DNA of 13,388 bases from Methylovulum sp. (lineage in GTDB: Bacteria; Pseudomonadota; Gammaproteobacteria; Methylococcales; Methylomonadaceae), in assembly GCA_004299465.1 (NCBI GenBank), contig SCST01000643.1:1-13388 (forward strand), written 5' to 3'. Positions 1 to 7,692 of the stretch are shown piece after piece. Position numbers and translations under genes: made by a program. The notes beneath the pieces were generated by a model. That model had not been told where the DNA came from. It was given only the letters and a program-made list of their open reading frames with translations, and made no database searches. The first letter of the stretch is position 1, and the number at the start of each line of letters is the position of its first letter.

Positions 1-336
1 AAAATTATTGGCGGCCGGCGCCGATTCGGGATCATCGACAATGGCAATAATCGTCAGCTCCTTGGCGATGGCGCGTGCGGAAATGGTTAAAAAAACATTA
101 TCGGAATCAGCAGGATAAAAGCAGAACAGTACGTCGACAGTACCACCTATGCCTATCGCTTTCAGTTCCTCGTCATTACGGAAATCAATGACTTGGGTTG
201 CAAAGCCCTGTTCTGCCATTAATGAGGCTTCCGCGTCGTTCCCACCGATAAAGACCAGGCTGTTCCTGCTTTGCCGCAAGCGTTTCATGACTTCCAGCGA
301 CATAATGCTGTAACCGAAAACAGCGATGTGTTTCAT
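1..336 (-). CDS. RCK/TrkA-N-like nucleotide-binding protein, C-terminus cut by window edge
   Basis: This reading frame is open from an ATG at 336 to the left edge (112 codons, no stop), so the protein is partial. It begins MKHIAVFGYSIMSLEVMKRL and continues with alternating beta-alpha segments (FIGGNDAEASLMAEQGF, then VDVLFCF, then LTIIAIVDDPES), the layout of the RCK N-terminal (TrkA-N) Rossmann fold that senses nucleotides or ions for potassium channels and transporters. The glycine loop, normally GxGxxG, is GYSIMS here, so two of three glycines are missing, and the usual acidic residue at the end of the second strand is not obvious; nucleotide binding may be weak or lost. Its ATG overlaps the stop of the upstream channel gene by four bases (ATGA), which suggests translational coupling and a shared complex. 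Family assignment is an inference from fold pattern and context; a KefB/TrkA-related regulatory subunit is the likeliest reading. Confidence 0.7.
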   Translation of the reverse strand, partial: MKHIAVFGYSIMSLEVMKRLRQSRNSLVFIGGNDAEASLMAEQGFATQVIDFRNDEELKAIGIGGTVDVLFCFYPADSDNVFLTISARAIAKELTIIAIVDDPESAPAANNF

Positions 337-1937
337 CGTCTCCGTCCATGTTTCAAGCGGCTGTGCTCAACCTGGTCGCGAAAATAGTCGATACTGACGT
401 CCCGGCCTAACAGCAGGAGCAAATCGCCTGCCTGCAAAATAAAATGTTGCGCAGGATTGAAATAAAAATGCTGGTGGCTGACCTGGTAGCGATTTTTATG
501 TTTGACGTGTACCGGGTTGGTACTGATGACGCCGATTAACACCAGTTTTCTTTGCGTAAAATTAAGCTCGGCAATGCTTTTGCCTTCGATATCGGAAGTC
601 GCGGCTACCTTGACGGTTTCCATAATAAACTGTTTCTCCTGTCGCAGAATGCCGAAAATAGCTTCAAAAGCAACCGGTTGGCCGATATATTCGGCAGCGA
701 CCATGCCGGCTATTTCAAAGGGTTGGATAACATCGTTCGCACCAGCCTGGTAGAGTTTTTTAACATTGTCTTGCTTATTGGCGCGGGAAAGAATCCTGAT
801 ATCGGGGTTTAAATGCCGGCTGGTCAACGTGATATAAACGTTGACGACATCATCCCCGGTTGTGCACAGTACGGCGCTGGCCCCGTGGTTAATGCCCGCA
901 TGCTTTAATATGCTGTTTTTACTGGCATCCGCCTGAATAACCAGGTAGCCCAGCCGCTTTGCTTTCAGGACATTCGTTTCATCGATGTCGATGACGACGA
1001 AATGTTGCTTGTCTTTTGCCAGCCGGGACGCGATATGCTCGCCTACCCGGCCGAAGCCGCAAATAATCACGAAATGGGTATAGCGTTTCAGCTCGGTGTA
1101 GGTCCGGTTTTCACGCATGTCCTGCATTTTGTCGTTAAATGCCGAAACCATGATCGAAGTCAGGAACGAAAATACGCCCAAGCCGCTTAAAATCAACGCC
1201 ATTGCGACCAAACGCCCGCCTGTCGTATGCGGCGTTATATCGCCGTAACCGACCGTTGAAACCGTGACTATCGTAAAATAGACCGCATCGAACAGATGGG
1301 AGACTTGGCCGTGATTGGCCGGTTTCTCGAAGAGGTAGATGGCGGTGCTGCCGATAAAAACGACAAAGCCTAAAAAAATCGCCAGCGTATAAAGCTCAAA
1401 GCGCTTGCTGGCCAAGACTTCGGTAAATAACTTCAAGCTATTGAAATACCTGAGGAGTTTAAATAGCCGGAAAATAAGGAAAACCCTGAGTATGCGCAAC
1501 GGCCTGTAGCTGGGCAAAATAGCCAGCAGGTCAATCAAGGCTAAAGGCGTCAACATATATTCAATTTTCTTCGCGGCTATCATCCTGGTAATTTTGCTTA
1601 AGTGAAAAGGAATATTGAGGTATTGGGTTTTTTCGTAATGCTCAAGAATGATTTTATGGCTGTCGTTGTAAAGCCAGCCGCGCAACAGGTATTCAATGAT
1701 AAAAATAATAATCACGCTGCGTTCAAACAGCACATCTATCTTGGTTAATGGTGTATCTACCTCATAAATCAGTAAAAAAACGCTGAACATGACCAGGCCG
1801 ATCATGAAAATATCGAAATTCGATTTCAGCCGGCTATCCGGGTTTTCCAAGAGATTGTAGAAGAACAATTTGGCTTGGCGGTAATGCCGTGACGTTTTCA
1901 GGAAATAGGCTAAAGATATAATCAGTCTGGATAGCAT
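333..1937 (-). CDS. Voltage-sensor-type potassium channel with cytoplasmic RCK domains
   Basis: This is an inner-membrane potassium channel of 534 residues with a fused regulatory domain. Hydrophobic segments fit S1 (about 41-60), S2 (72-90), S3 (128-142), S5 (178-203) and S6 (242-266). S4 (145-165) carries basic residues at R145, R148, R151, R157, K160 and R163, mostly three apart as in voltage sensors. The pore loop has the signature TVGYGD at 228-233, which forms the potassium selectivity filter. The cytoplasmic part starts with a TrkA-N/RCK_N Rossmann fold (VIICGFGRVGEHIA at 290-303, with an intact GxGxxG; acidic VVIDIDE at 314-320) followed by an RCK_C/TrkA-C-like domain around 436-512. 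The stop overlaps the start of a second RCK-like gene by four bases. No clear Shine-Dalgarno precedes the ATG at 1937, so a slightly different start is possible. The function as a K+ channel is well supported; gating by voltage, nucleotide or calcium is not decided by the sequence. Confidence 0.93.
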   Translation of the reverse strand: MLSRLIISLAYFLKTSRHYRQAKLFFYNLLENPDSRLKSNFDIFMIGLVMFSVFLLIYEVDTPLTKIDVLFERSVIIIFIIEYLLRGWLYNDSHKIILEHYEKTQYLNIPFHLSKITRMIAAKKIEYMLTPLALIDLLAILPSYRPLRILRVFLIFRLFKLLRYFNSLKLFTEVLASKRFELYTLAIFLGFVVFIGSTAIYLFEKPANHGQVSHLFDAVYFTIVTVSTVGYGDITPHTTGGRLVAMALILSGLGVFSFLTSIMVSAFNDKMQDMRENRTYTELKRYTHFVIICGFGRVGEHIASRLAKDKQHFVVIDIDETNVLKAKRLGYLVIQADASKNSILKHAGINHGASAVLCTTGDDVVNVYITLTSRHLNPDIRILSRANKQDNVKKLYQAGANDVIQPFEIAGMVAAEYIGQPVAFEAIFGILRQEKQFIMETVKVAATSDIEGKSIAELNFTQRKLVLIGVISTNPVHVKHKNRYQVSHQHFYFNPAQHFILQAGDLLLLLGRDVSIDYFRDQVEHSRLKHGRRR

Positions 1938-2301
1938 AAGGTGTAATCGTTAATGATGTGATGAGCGCCGGAGCCTGGGACTATTGTTTCAGGAAGTTAT
2001 TTTTGGCCGCCCACATCAACTAGGACAATACCTTCCAGGTTTTGTAACTATTCAGCCCCTTGCTGTAGGGCGTGCTGCGCGCGCCTTCTCCAACGTGTGG
2101 ATAACATGCCAGTCCGTTGATGGCGCGCACAGCACGCTTCAGGCAAGGATCTGAACAGTTACCAGGTTTTTAAAGCCTGGAAGATATGCCGTTTCAGAAT
2201 GTCCCGGCTTAAACAGGTAGCCTTATTTTTGGCCAAATCCTAAGTCGTCAAGACTAAGTCTTTGCGTCATCACCTCTAAAGACTAAACCGTTCTACGCAC
2301 T
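1938..2301. other. Gene-free stretch with palindromic repeat and short repeats
   Basis: I see no coding region in these 364 bases. The centre (2031-2183) is an imperfect palindrome, listed separately. A 12-base direct repeat TTATTTTTGGCC occurs at 1997-2008 and 2223-2234, on either side of the palindrome. Close to the upstream minus-strand gene there are short repeats: AAGACTAA at 2250-2257 and 2279-2286, a small hairpin AAGAC-TAA-GTCTT at 2250-2262, and an 8-base inverted pair CTCTAAAG (2274-2281) / CTTTAGAG (2300-2307) that touches the stop codon at 2302. None is followed by a convincing T-tract in the minus direction, so I do not call a terminator. Confidence 0.6.
2031..2183. repeat. Imperfect long palindrome, copy 1 of a dispersed REP/MITE-like element
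   Basis: The inner arms 2071-2085 and 2122-2136 match as reverse complements at 14 of 15 positions. Further out, GTAACTATTCAG (2044-2055) faces CTGAACAGTTAC (2151-2162) with one mismatch, and CTTCCAGG (2032-2039) faces CCTGGAAG (2176-2183). The middle of the arms (around CCTTGC and GCAAGG) pairs with small bulges. The loop is about 36 bases (2086-2121). The 27 bases 2065-2091 match 7697-7723 at all but two positions, and the loops share a CTTCTCC start and an ACGTG, so the two sites belong to one repeat family. The element sits between the secreted-protein gene and the potassium channel gene, where a folded transcript could reduce read-through or stabilise an end. Confidence 0.75.
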
Positions 2302-3039
2302 TTAGAGTTGACAATAGGTCATGGTCGGTACCGCCTGCTCAATCACATAAGGCGAGGAAGGCGAAAGAATAAATTCGCTGACGCCTTGCTCGCCCCGGTT
2401 AGGGTTGGCCCAGTCATAGGTGTAACCAAGTCCGGTCCACGGCACTCCAGGCGCGGCGCGGAAACTTTTGTAATACAAGCCTTCGTAAAAAGCCTGGTAG
2501 TCCTGGATGTTCTTGACGCTGGGAACAGTGTCGCCGAAATTCAGCTCACAGCTGCTGTCGTTAGGGCTAGGGTCGACGCAGGGACGGAATATATCGTCGG
2601 GACTGACCCAGAGTTCCACGAATACATCGTACTGCCAGCTGGAATTCAAACCGAGGCGCTGCTTTAAGCGGTAGTCAAGTTGCTCCTTGGCGGCATGCGG
2701 ATGGCTGCTCATATAATTGCGGCAAAACGCCTGCATTCGGGGGGCCAGCGACACCCAGACAACGTATGCCTCGTTGTCCGAGGTTTGGGTATAAGGCAGC
2801 ATGTTGTTTTCGTAGGAACTTTGCGATTTCCAGGTCACTACCTTGATCAAGGTCTTGTCTGCATTCCAAACCAGGGTATCGTCAGCAGGGTTGATCGCAT
2901 CGAGATTGTTGACGATTTCCGTTTGTTTAGCGACTGCTGCGTCACGTACGGCGAATACATACTTAGGCGGTGCGGCAAGCGCGCCCTCGGCCAGCAACAA
3001 TGCCGCCGCAAATAAAACTGGGAAAAAACCTGTTTTCAT
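2302..3039 (-). CDS. Secreted protein of unknown function
   Basis: I do not recognise this family. The protein (245 residues from the chosen start) opens with a clear signal peptide: MKTG, then a hydrophobic core FFPVLFAAALLLAEG, then a likely signal peptidase I site ALA|APP after residue 22. No lipobox cysteine is present, so export to the periplasm or outside is likely. The mature part has four cysteines (about C106, C154, C164, C243), enough for two disulfides, the last one only three residues from the C-terminus, and is rich in Tyr, Trp, Asn and Pro (for example GYTYDWANPNRGEQG). I start at the ATG at 3039 rather than the in-frame ATG at 3054, because GGAG lies nine bases upstream of the former and because the signal peptide then starts at its basic residue. 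The gene follows glcD after about 120 bases on the same strand but there is no functional link visible. Confidence 0.8.
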   Translation of the reverse strand: MKTGFFPVLFAAALLLAEGALAAPPKYVFAVRDAAVAKQTEIVNNLDAINPADDTLVWNADKTLIKVVTWKSQSSYENNMLPYTQTSDNEAYVVWVSLAPRMQAFCRNYMSSHPHAAKEQLDYRLKQRLGLNSSWQYDVFVELWVSPDDIFRPCVDPSPNDSSCELNFGDTVPSVKNIQDYQAFYEGLYYKSFRAAPGVPWTGLGYTYDWANPNRGEQGVSEFILSPSSPYVIEQAVPTMTYCQL

Positions 3040-3161
3040 TGGGATGATCTCCATTAGGATTTTGATGTATAGCTATCCAAAAATTGAACAGCACTAAAGC
3101 ATAGTCCAGGAATCTGTAAATTGCCGATGTCGGCTTAAAAACAGGTGTCCGCGAAAACGCT

Positions 3162-4661
3162 TTAAAATCGCTCCAAATCCGGATGCGGCAACTGCCCACG
3201 ATGGATATGTACCGCGCCGAATTCAGCGCAGCGATGCAAGCTGGGGACAGCCTTGCCCGGATTAAGCAGGCCTTGTTCATCGAAAGCCAGTTTAACGGCG
3301 TGAAACTGGGTTAACTCGGCGGCGCTAAACTGCATGCACATCTGGTTGATTTTTTCGACGCCGACGCCGTGTTCGCCGGAAATCGTGCCGCCGACGGCGA
3401 TGCTCAGTTCCAGTATATCGCCGCCGAAGCGTTCGGCTTTTTGCAGTTCGCCGGGCAGGTCGGCGTTGTACAAAATCAGCGGATGCAAATTGCCGTCGCC
3501 GGCATGAAAGACGTTCGCGACCTTAAGGCCGTAGTGTTCGGATAATTCGGCGATGCCTTTCAGGACTTTTGCCAGGAAGCGTCTCGGTATCGTGCCGTCC
3601 ATGCAGTAATAATCCGGCGACAGGCGCCCGATGGCCGGAAACGCCGCTTTGCGGCCCGCCCACAAGCGCTTTCTTTCCTCGCCGGATTTCGCGATGCGGA
3701 TGTCTATCGCACCGCCGCCGCTCAACAGCGCGACCGCCGCTTTAAGCTCTTCCTCGACTTGCACCGCGCTGCCGTCCAGTTCGCAGAGCACTATCGCTTC
3801 GGCATCGTCCGGGTAGCCGGCATGGATAAAATCCTCGGCGGCTTTGATCGTCGCTTTGTCCATCATTTCAAGCCCGGCCGGCATTAAGCCTGCCGCGATA
3901 ATCCCTGAAACGGCTAGTCCTGCTTTTTCAATAGAATCGAAAGCCGCCAGCACGACCTGTACTTGCTCGGGTATCGGCAACAATTTAACGCTGACTTCGA
4001 CGACGATGCCCAGCATGCCTTCCGAGCCTATCAACACGGCCGACAAGTCCAAACCGGGGCCGTCCAGCCCGTGCGAGCCGATAGTGACCAGCTCCCCGTC
4101 CATCGTGATAATGCTCATGCGCAAAATATTGTGCGTCGTCAGTCCGTACTTAAGGCAATGCACGCCGCCCGAATTTTCGGCGATATTGCCGCCTATCGTA
4201 CAGGCGATTTGCGATGACGGGTCGGGCGCATAATATAATCCGAACCGGGCCGCCGCTTCAGAGATGGCGAGATTGCGCACGCCGGGTTCCACCCTGGCCA
4301 GGCGGTTGGCGCTGTCGATTTCAAGAATCCGGTTTAACTTGGCCAGGCTTAGCAACACACCGTTATCGAGCGGCAACGCGCCGCCGGACAAGCCGGTCCC
4401 GGCACCCCTGGCGACTATCGGCACGCCGTGCCGCCAGCAACAACGGACGCATTGCTGAACCTCGGCGACGGTTTCCGGCAACACGACCAGCCACGGCAGG
4501 CAGTGATAAGCCGACAAGCCGTCGCATTCAAAGGGTTTTAGCCCCTCCGGCTCGGTAATGATCGCCGCAGACGGCAGGAAGGTTTTAAATTCATCGACCA
4601 AGACTTGTTTCGGGACGTGGTGCTGAATTCTTTCAGAGCGGTGCGGTTGAATGGTCATCAT
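3162..4661 (-). CDS. glcD: Glycolate oxidase subunit GlcD (FAD-linked)
   Basis: GlcD is the catalytic flavoprotein of the three-subunit glycolate oxidase, oxidising glycolate (and often D-lactate) to glyoxylate (pyruvate). The protein has 499 residues, the same length as the E. coli subunit. An FAD-binding type 4 domain occupies about 55-232, with the pyrophosphate loop VARGAGTGLSGGA (83-95) and PSSQIACTIGGNIAENSGG (148-166). The FAD-oxidase C-terminal domain follows (about 235-472), with FHAGDGNLHP (385-394), which holds histidines near the flavin, and GTISGEHGVG (425-434). The tail RCAEFGAVHIHRGQLPHPDLERF-like end (477-499) is characteristic of GlcD as opposed to D-lactate dehydrogenases. 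It is the last gene of the glcE-glcF-glcD order, 71 bases after glcF. Two adjacent ATGs (4661 and 4658) are possible starts; neither has a strong Shine-Dalgarno. Confidence 0.96.
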   Translation of the reverse strand: MMTIQPHRSERIQHHVPKQVLVDEFKTFLPSAAIITEPEGLKPFECDGLSAYHCLPWLVVLPETVAEVQQCVRCCWRHGVPIVARGAGTGLSGGALPLDNGVLLSLAKLNRILEIDSANRLARVEPGVRNLAISEAAARFGLYYAPDPSSQIACTIGGNIAENSGGVHCLKYGLTTHNILRMSIITMDGELVTIGSHGLDGPGLDLSAVLIGSEGMLGIVVEVSVKLLPIPEQVQVVLAAFDSIEKAGLAVSGIIAAGLMPAGLEMMDKATIKAAEDFIHAGYPDDAEAIVLCELDGSAVQVEEELKAAVALLSGGGAIDIRIAKSGEERKRLWAGRKAAFPAIGRLSPDYYCMDGTIPRRFLAKVLKGIAELSEHYGLKVANVFHAGDGNLHPLILYNADLPGELQKAERFGGDILELSIAVGGTISGEHGVGVEKINQMCMQFSAAELTQFHAVKLAFDEQGLLNPGKAVPSLHRCAEFGAVHIHRGQLPHPDLERF

Positions 4662-4732
4662 GGTGGGTAAAGAGTCCGGTAAATTTTTTAAACATTCTGA
4701 ACGGTCAAGTTTTCGGCTTAGCCTGCACGCGA

Positions 4733-5932
4733 TTAATGAAGCAATTCAATCCAATGCACTATCTTTTGGTTGCCGGCCGATTGTAAATGGCTTAAGCAAC
4801 CGATATTGGCCGTGGCGATAATATCCGGTTGATGCGTTTCCAAAGCCTGCAATTTGTCATCCCGCAAGCGGGCGGCTAATTTCGGGCGCAATAAGGAGTA
4901 AACGCCCGCCGAACCGCAGCAAAGATGTTCGTCAGGCACAGCAACGAGCCGGTAGCCGATGGTTTGCAGCACGGTTTCGACGACGCCGGACAGCCGCAGG
5001 CCGTGTTGCAATGTACATGGCGATTGAAAGGCGATTGTCCTGTGGTCGGCCTTGAATACGCTTAAGTCCTCTGCTATCAGCACTTCGCAGAGGTCTTTGA
5101 CCAAGGCGGAAAAGCGCGCCGCCGGTTCGGCATAGTACGGGTCGGTTTGCAGCAGTGCGCCGTAGTCTTTAGCCATCACGCCGCACCCGCTGGCCGTCAT
5201 GACGATGGCCTCGGCGCCTTGTTCAAGCAACGGCCGGCAGGCGTCGATATTGTTACGCGCCAGCGCCAACGCGCGCCGGGGATCGGCCAAATGGTAATTG
5301 AGCGCGCCGCAGCAGCCGCTGCCCGGTACCGGGATCAGCGAAATGCCGAGTTTATCGAGCACTCGGGTGCTTGCCGCATCGATTTCGGGCGCCAGTATGT
5401 TTTGCACGCAGCCGGACAAGGCCAGCATTTTTCTCGCATGCCTGGCTTTAGGCCAGGCGATGGCGGCTGGTTTGGGCGGGATTTTCTGTTTTAATGCAGG
5501 CGGTAGCGCGGGTTTAGCCAGCCTGGCTGCCGCCATCAGCGCGCCGAAGCGTTGCCGGTAAGGAAATATCAAGGTTATCAGGCCGCGCACGATGCGCTCG
5601 GGCAGGCTGCGGCCGACGATGGCATCGATCATCGGCCGGCTGATGTCGAGCAAGCGCCCGTAACGCACGCCCGACGGGCAAGTCGTTTCACAGGCGCGGC
5701 AACTGAGGCACAGGTCCAAATGCTGCTGCGTCAGGCGGCTGACGGCCTGGCCTTCCAAGGCTTGTTTCATCAGGTAAATGCGACCGCGCGGACCGTCCAG
5801 CTCATTGCCGAGCACCTGGTAGGTCGGACAGGCCGCATTACAAAAACCGCAATGCACGCAGGCGCGCAAGATGCCGGCCAGTTCGTCGTGTTCGGGTTTT
5901 GCCTTGACAAAGTCGGCCAGTTGAATCTGCAT
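4733..5932 (-). CDS. glcF: Glycolate oxidase iron-sulfur subunit GlcF
   Basis: GlcF passes electrons from the flavin subunits to the respiratory chain. The 399-residue protein has two ferredoxin-type 4Fe-4S motifs near the N-terminus: C25-x2-C28-x2-C31-x3-C35-P and C75-x2-C78-x2-C81-x3-C85-P. Two cysteine-rich CCG domains follow, with GCCGALNYH (206-214) and LCCGSAGVYSLL (337-348), the hallmark of GlcF/heterodisulfide-reductase-type subunits; an upstream SGC (173-175) and SGCG (248-251) go with the first. The start ATG shares one base with the glcE stop (TAATG), and AGGA lies six bases upstream, so both genes are probably translated together. No membrane helix is seen, which fits a peripheral inner-membrane subunit. 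Confidence 0.96.
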   Translation of the reverse strand: MQIQLADFVKAKPEHDELAGILRACVHCGFCNAACPTYQVLGNELDGPRGRIYLMKQALEGQAVSRLTQQHLDLCLSCRACETTCPSGVRYGRLLDISRPMIDAIVGRSLPERIVRGLITLIFPYRQRFGALMAAARLAKPALPPALKQKIPPKPAAIAWPKARHARKMLALSGCVQNILAPEIDAASTRVLDKLGISLIPVPGSGCCGALNYHLADPRRALALARNNIDACRPLLEQGAEAIVMTASGCGVMAKDYGALLQTDPYYAEPAARFSALVKDLCEVLIAEDLSVFKADHRTIAFQSPCTLQHGLRLSGVVETVLQTIGYRLVAVPDEHLCCGSAGVYSLLRPKLAARLRDDKLQALETHQPDIIATANIGCLSHLQSAGNQKIVHWIELLH

Positions 5933-6999
5933 TACCAGTCCTGGTACATTCTGTTCGGATTGAACAGGCCATGAGGGTCGAAGGCCTGTTTTAGCGAACG
6001 GTTGAGTTGTTGCAGTTTGCCGGCCAGCGGCTGGAAGATATCGCCTGTGCGGTCTTTTGTCCTGAACAGCACGGCATGCCCCTGAGCCTGTGCGGCGGCG
6101 GAGAAAACGTTTGCGGCGGGGGCTTCCGATGCCAGCCAGCGCAAGCCGCCGCCCCAGTCATAAAACCAGTCGCCCGTGACCGCTAATTCAGGCGTCGAGG
6201 GCGGTACGACGATGCGCCATAAATTCCTGCCGGTTTGAAAAAACGCGTGCCGCTGCTCATTGAGATCCCGCCAGAAAACAGCGGAAGCGATACCCGCATC
6301 GCCACCGATTTTGTCCAGTGTCGCGGTTACGGCTTTTTCAGGGCCGGACAGCCTGATATACAGCAAACGACCGTCATAGCTCAAGCCGGATAAAGGCAAA
6401 GGTTGCCGCATCAGCGCAGTCATTTTGCTTAAAGCATCGTTTGCTGTTAATTCGACACAAGTGGTCGCTTCGGCGGCGGGTTGCGGCAGGATTTTCAGCG
6501 AAATGTCCAGCAAAACCCCCAAGCAACCCATCGCGCCGGCCATTAGCCGGGAGACGTCGTAGCCGGCGACGTTTTTCATCACTTCGCCGCCAAACGACAA
6601 GATTTCTGCGTTGCCGTTAATAATTTTGCAGCCGAGCACGAAATCCCGCGCCGACCCGGTGAACGGCCGTCTCGCGCCGGATAAGCCGCAGGCGATAGCG
6701 CCGCCTAAGGTTGCGGTGTCGGCAAAGTGGGGCGGTTCGAAAGCGAGCATTTGACTATGCTCGGCGAGGAGGTGTTCTATTTCGGTAAGGCGGGTGCCTG
6801 CCCGTGCGGTCATCACCAATTCGGAGGGCTGGTAATTAATGACGCCCCGGTGTCCGGCAAGGGCCAAGGGTTCACCGACCGCTGTCCTGCCATAAAATGC
6901 TTTGCTGTCGCCGCCGCTAATGTTCAACGGTATCCGGGACTCAAGCGCCGCCTGTACCGTCTGCTGCAACAACTGTACCTGGTCCGTGCCGTTCATCAT
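5932..6999 (-). CDS. glcE: Glycolate oxidase FAD-binding subunit GlcE
   Basis: GlcE is the second flavin-binding subunit of glycolate oxidase and is required for activity along with GlcD and GlcF. The 355 residues are close to the family length of about 350. The FAD-binding type 4 fold fills the N-terminal half: GGDSKAFYGR (29-38), TLGGAIACGLSGARRPF (97-113) and the conserved block GEVMKNVAGYDVSRLMAGAMG (138-158). The C-terminus ends with the family signature FDPHGLFNPNRMY (340-352). The start overlaps the stop of the upstream CPBP gene by four bases (ATGATG with TGA inside) and the end overlaps glcF by one base, so it sits in the middle of a tightly packed operon. The second ATG (6996) is an equally plausible start. 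Confidence 0.95.
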   Translation of the reverse strand: MMNGTDQVQLLQQTVQAALESRIPLNISGGDSKAFYGRTAVGEPLALAGHRGVINYQPSELVMTARAGTRLTEIEHLLAEHSQMLAFEPPHFADTATLGGAIACGLSGARRPFTGSARDFVLGCKIINGNAEILSFGGEVMKNVAGYDVSRLMAGAMGCLGVLLDISLKILPQPAAEATTCVELTANDALSKMTALMRQPLPLSGLSYDGRLLYIRLSGPEKAVTATLDKIGGDAGIASAVFWRDLNEQRHAFFQTGRNLWRIVVPPSTPELAVTGDWFYDWGGGLRWLASEAPAANVFSAAAQAQGHAVLFRTKDRTGDIFQPLAGKLQQLNRSLKQAFDPHGLFNPNRMYQDW

Positions 7000-7595
7000 G
7001 CCGCTGTGGACAGGCCGGCCCGATAGACGCGCATCAGCGCGACAAAGGCGAGAAAATCATACAGTCCGTGAATAATGATTGGCGTCAGTAAATTCCTATC
7101 GCCGCCGTAATCCAGCGCCAGGCCGAGATAAACGCCGACTGCTGCGGCTAATAGGGCATACAGCGGCGTGACGGCATGGGTCATGCCAAAAATAAGATTG
7201 CTGGCCAATAACCCGGCCGTCACACCCCATGCCGATTCCAGCCACGGCTGGATCACGCCGCGAAACAGCAGTTCCTCGGACAGGCCGGCAATGGCGCCGA
7301 GCATAAGCAGGTGCGGCCATTGATACTGATGCAGGCTGGGTCCCAATGTTTTCAATAAAAATTGCCTGATGTCGGCTATAGAACCGTCTTGAATCTGGTG
7401 TAAAGCCAAAAACATCAAAAATAACGGTATCGTGCCCACCAGGCCGTAAGCGATATGGGTTGTTGAAAAATACAGGCGCTCAAAAGGGTTGATATGGGCA
7501 ATCCAGCCCAGCAACAATGCAACAAGAATCAGCGAGGCTTCGAACAGGCAGGCCGCTGTAAAAAAATCGTCGGTTTTGAACAGTGAATTACGCAT
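6996..7595 (-). CDS. CPBP-family (Abi/CAAX) intramembrane metalloprotease
   Basis: This is a 199-residue polytopic membrane protein. Its three signature motifs of the CPBP (CAAX protease and bacteriocin-processing, PF02517-type) family are intact: EELLFRG (E107, E108, R112), FGMTH (F136, H140) and HGLYD (H176, D180). These glutamates and histidines form the putative metal-dependent active site within the membrane. Hydrophobic stretches at about 13-33, 48-66, 94-106, 122-139, 144-162 and 171-190 fit six or so helices. Bacterial members cleave prenylated-like or membrane peptides, act in bacteriocin self-immunity or in anti-sigma factor processing; the substrate here cannot be read from sequence. 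It is the first gene of the glycolate oxidase operon and overlaps glcE by four bases. The start ATG at 7595 has no obvious Shine-Dalgarno. Confidence 0.9.
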   Translation of the reverse strand: MRNSLFKTDDFFTAACLFEASLILVALLLGWIAHINPFERLYFSTTHIAYGLVGTIPLFLMFLALHQIQDGSIADIRQFLLKTLGPSLHQYQWPHLLMLGAIAGLSEELLFRGVIQPWLESAWGVTAGLLASNLIFGMTHAVTPLYALLAAAVGVYLGLALDYGGDRNLLTPIIIHGLYDFLAFVALMRVYRAGLSTAA

Positions 7596-7692
7596 GATAG
7601 GTGTCGATAAAATTATGTTTCGATAAAATAATGGCTATTGTATTTTTTAAAAAATGCCTCGACCAGATATTTCCGGTTGTGAACAGTTTTAT

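Noticed and set aside
2308..3015. Open frames on the plus strand opposite the secreted-protein gene (2308-2667, 2680-3015)
   Set aside because: They are antisense to a gene with a clear signal peptide and Shine-Dalgarno, and their translations show no domain or membrane pattern.
3123..3134. Palindrome GCCGATGTCGGC after glcD considered as a terminator
   Set aside because: Five-base-pair stem with a two-base loop and no T-tract on the minus strand.
2963..3280. Minus-strand open frame of 105 residues crossing the end of glcD
   Set aside because: It overlaps the conserved C-terminus of GlcD and the signal peptide region of the next gene in another frame; no family features.
3844..4233. 129-residue plus-strand frame inside glcD
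   Set aside because: Low-complexity Ser/Pro/Ile composition typical of an antisense shadow over a conserved gene.
5932..5945. Perfect inverted repeat TACCAG-TC-CTGGTA at the glcE/glcF junction
   Set aside because: It codes for the conserved C-terminal residues of GlcE and contains the glcF Shine-Dalgarno; too short to claim as a control element.
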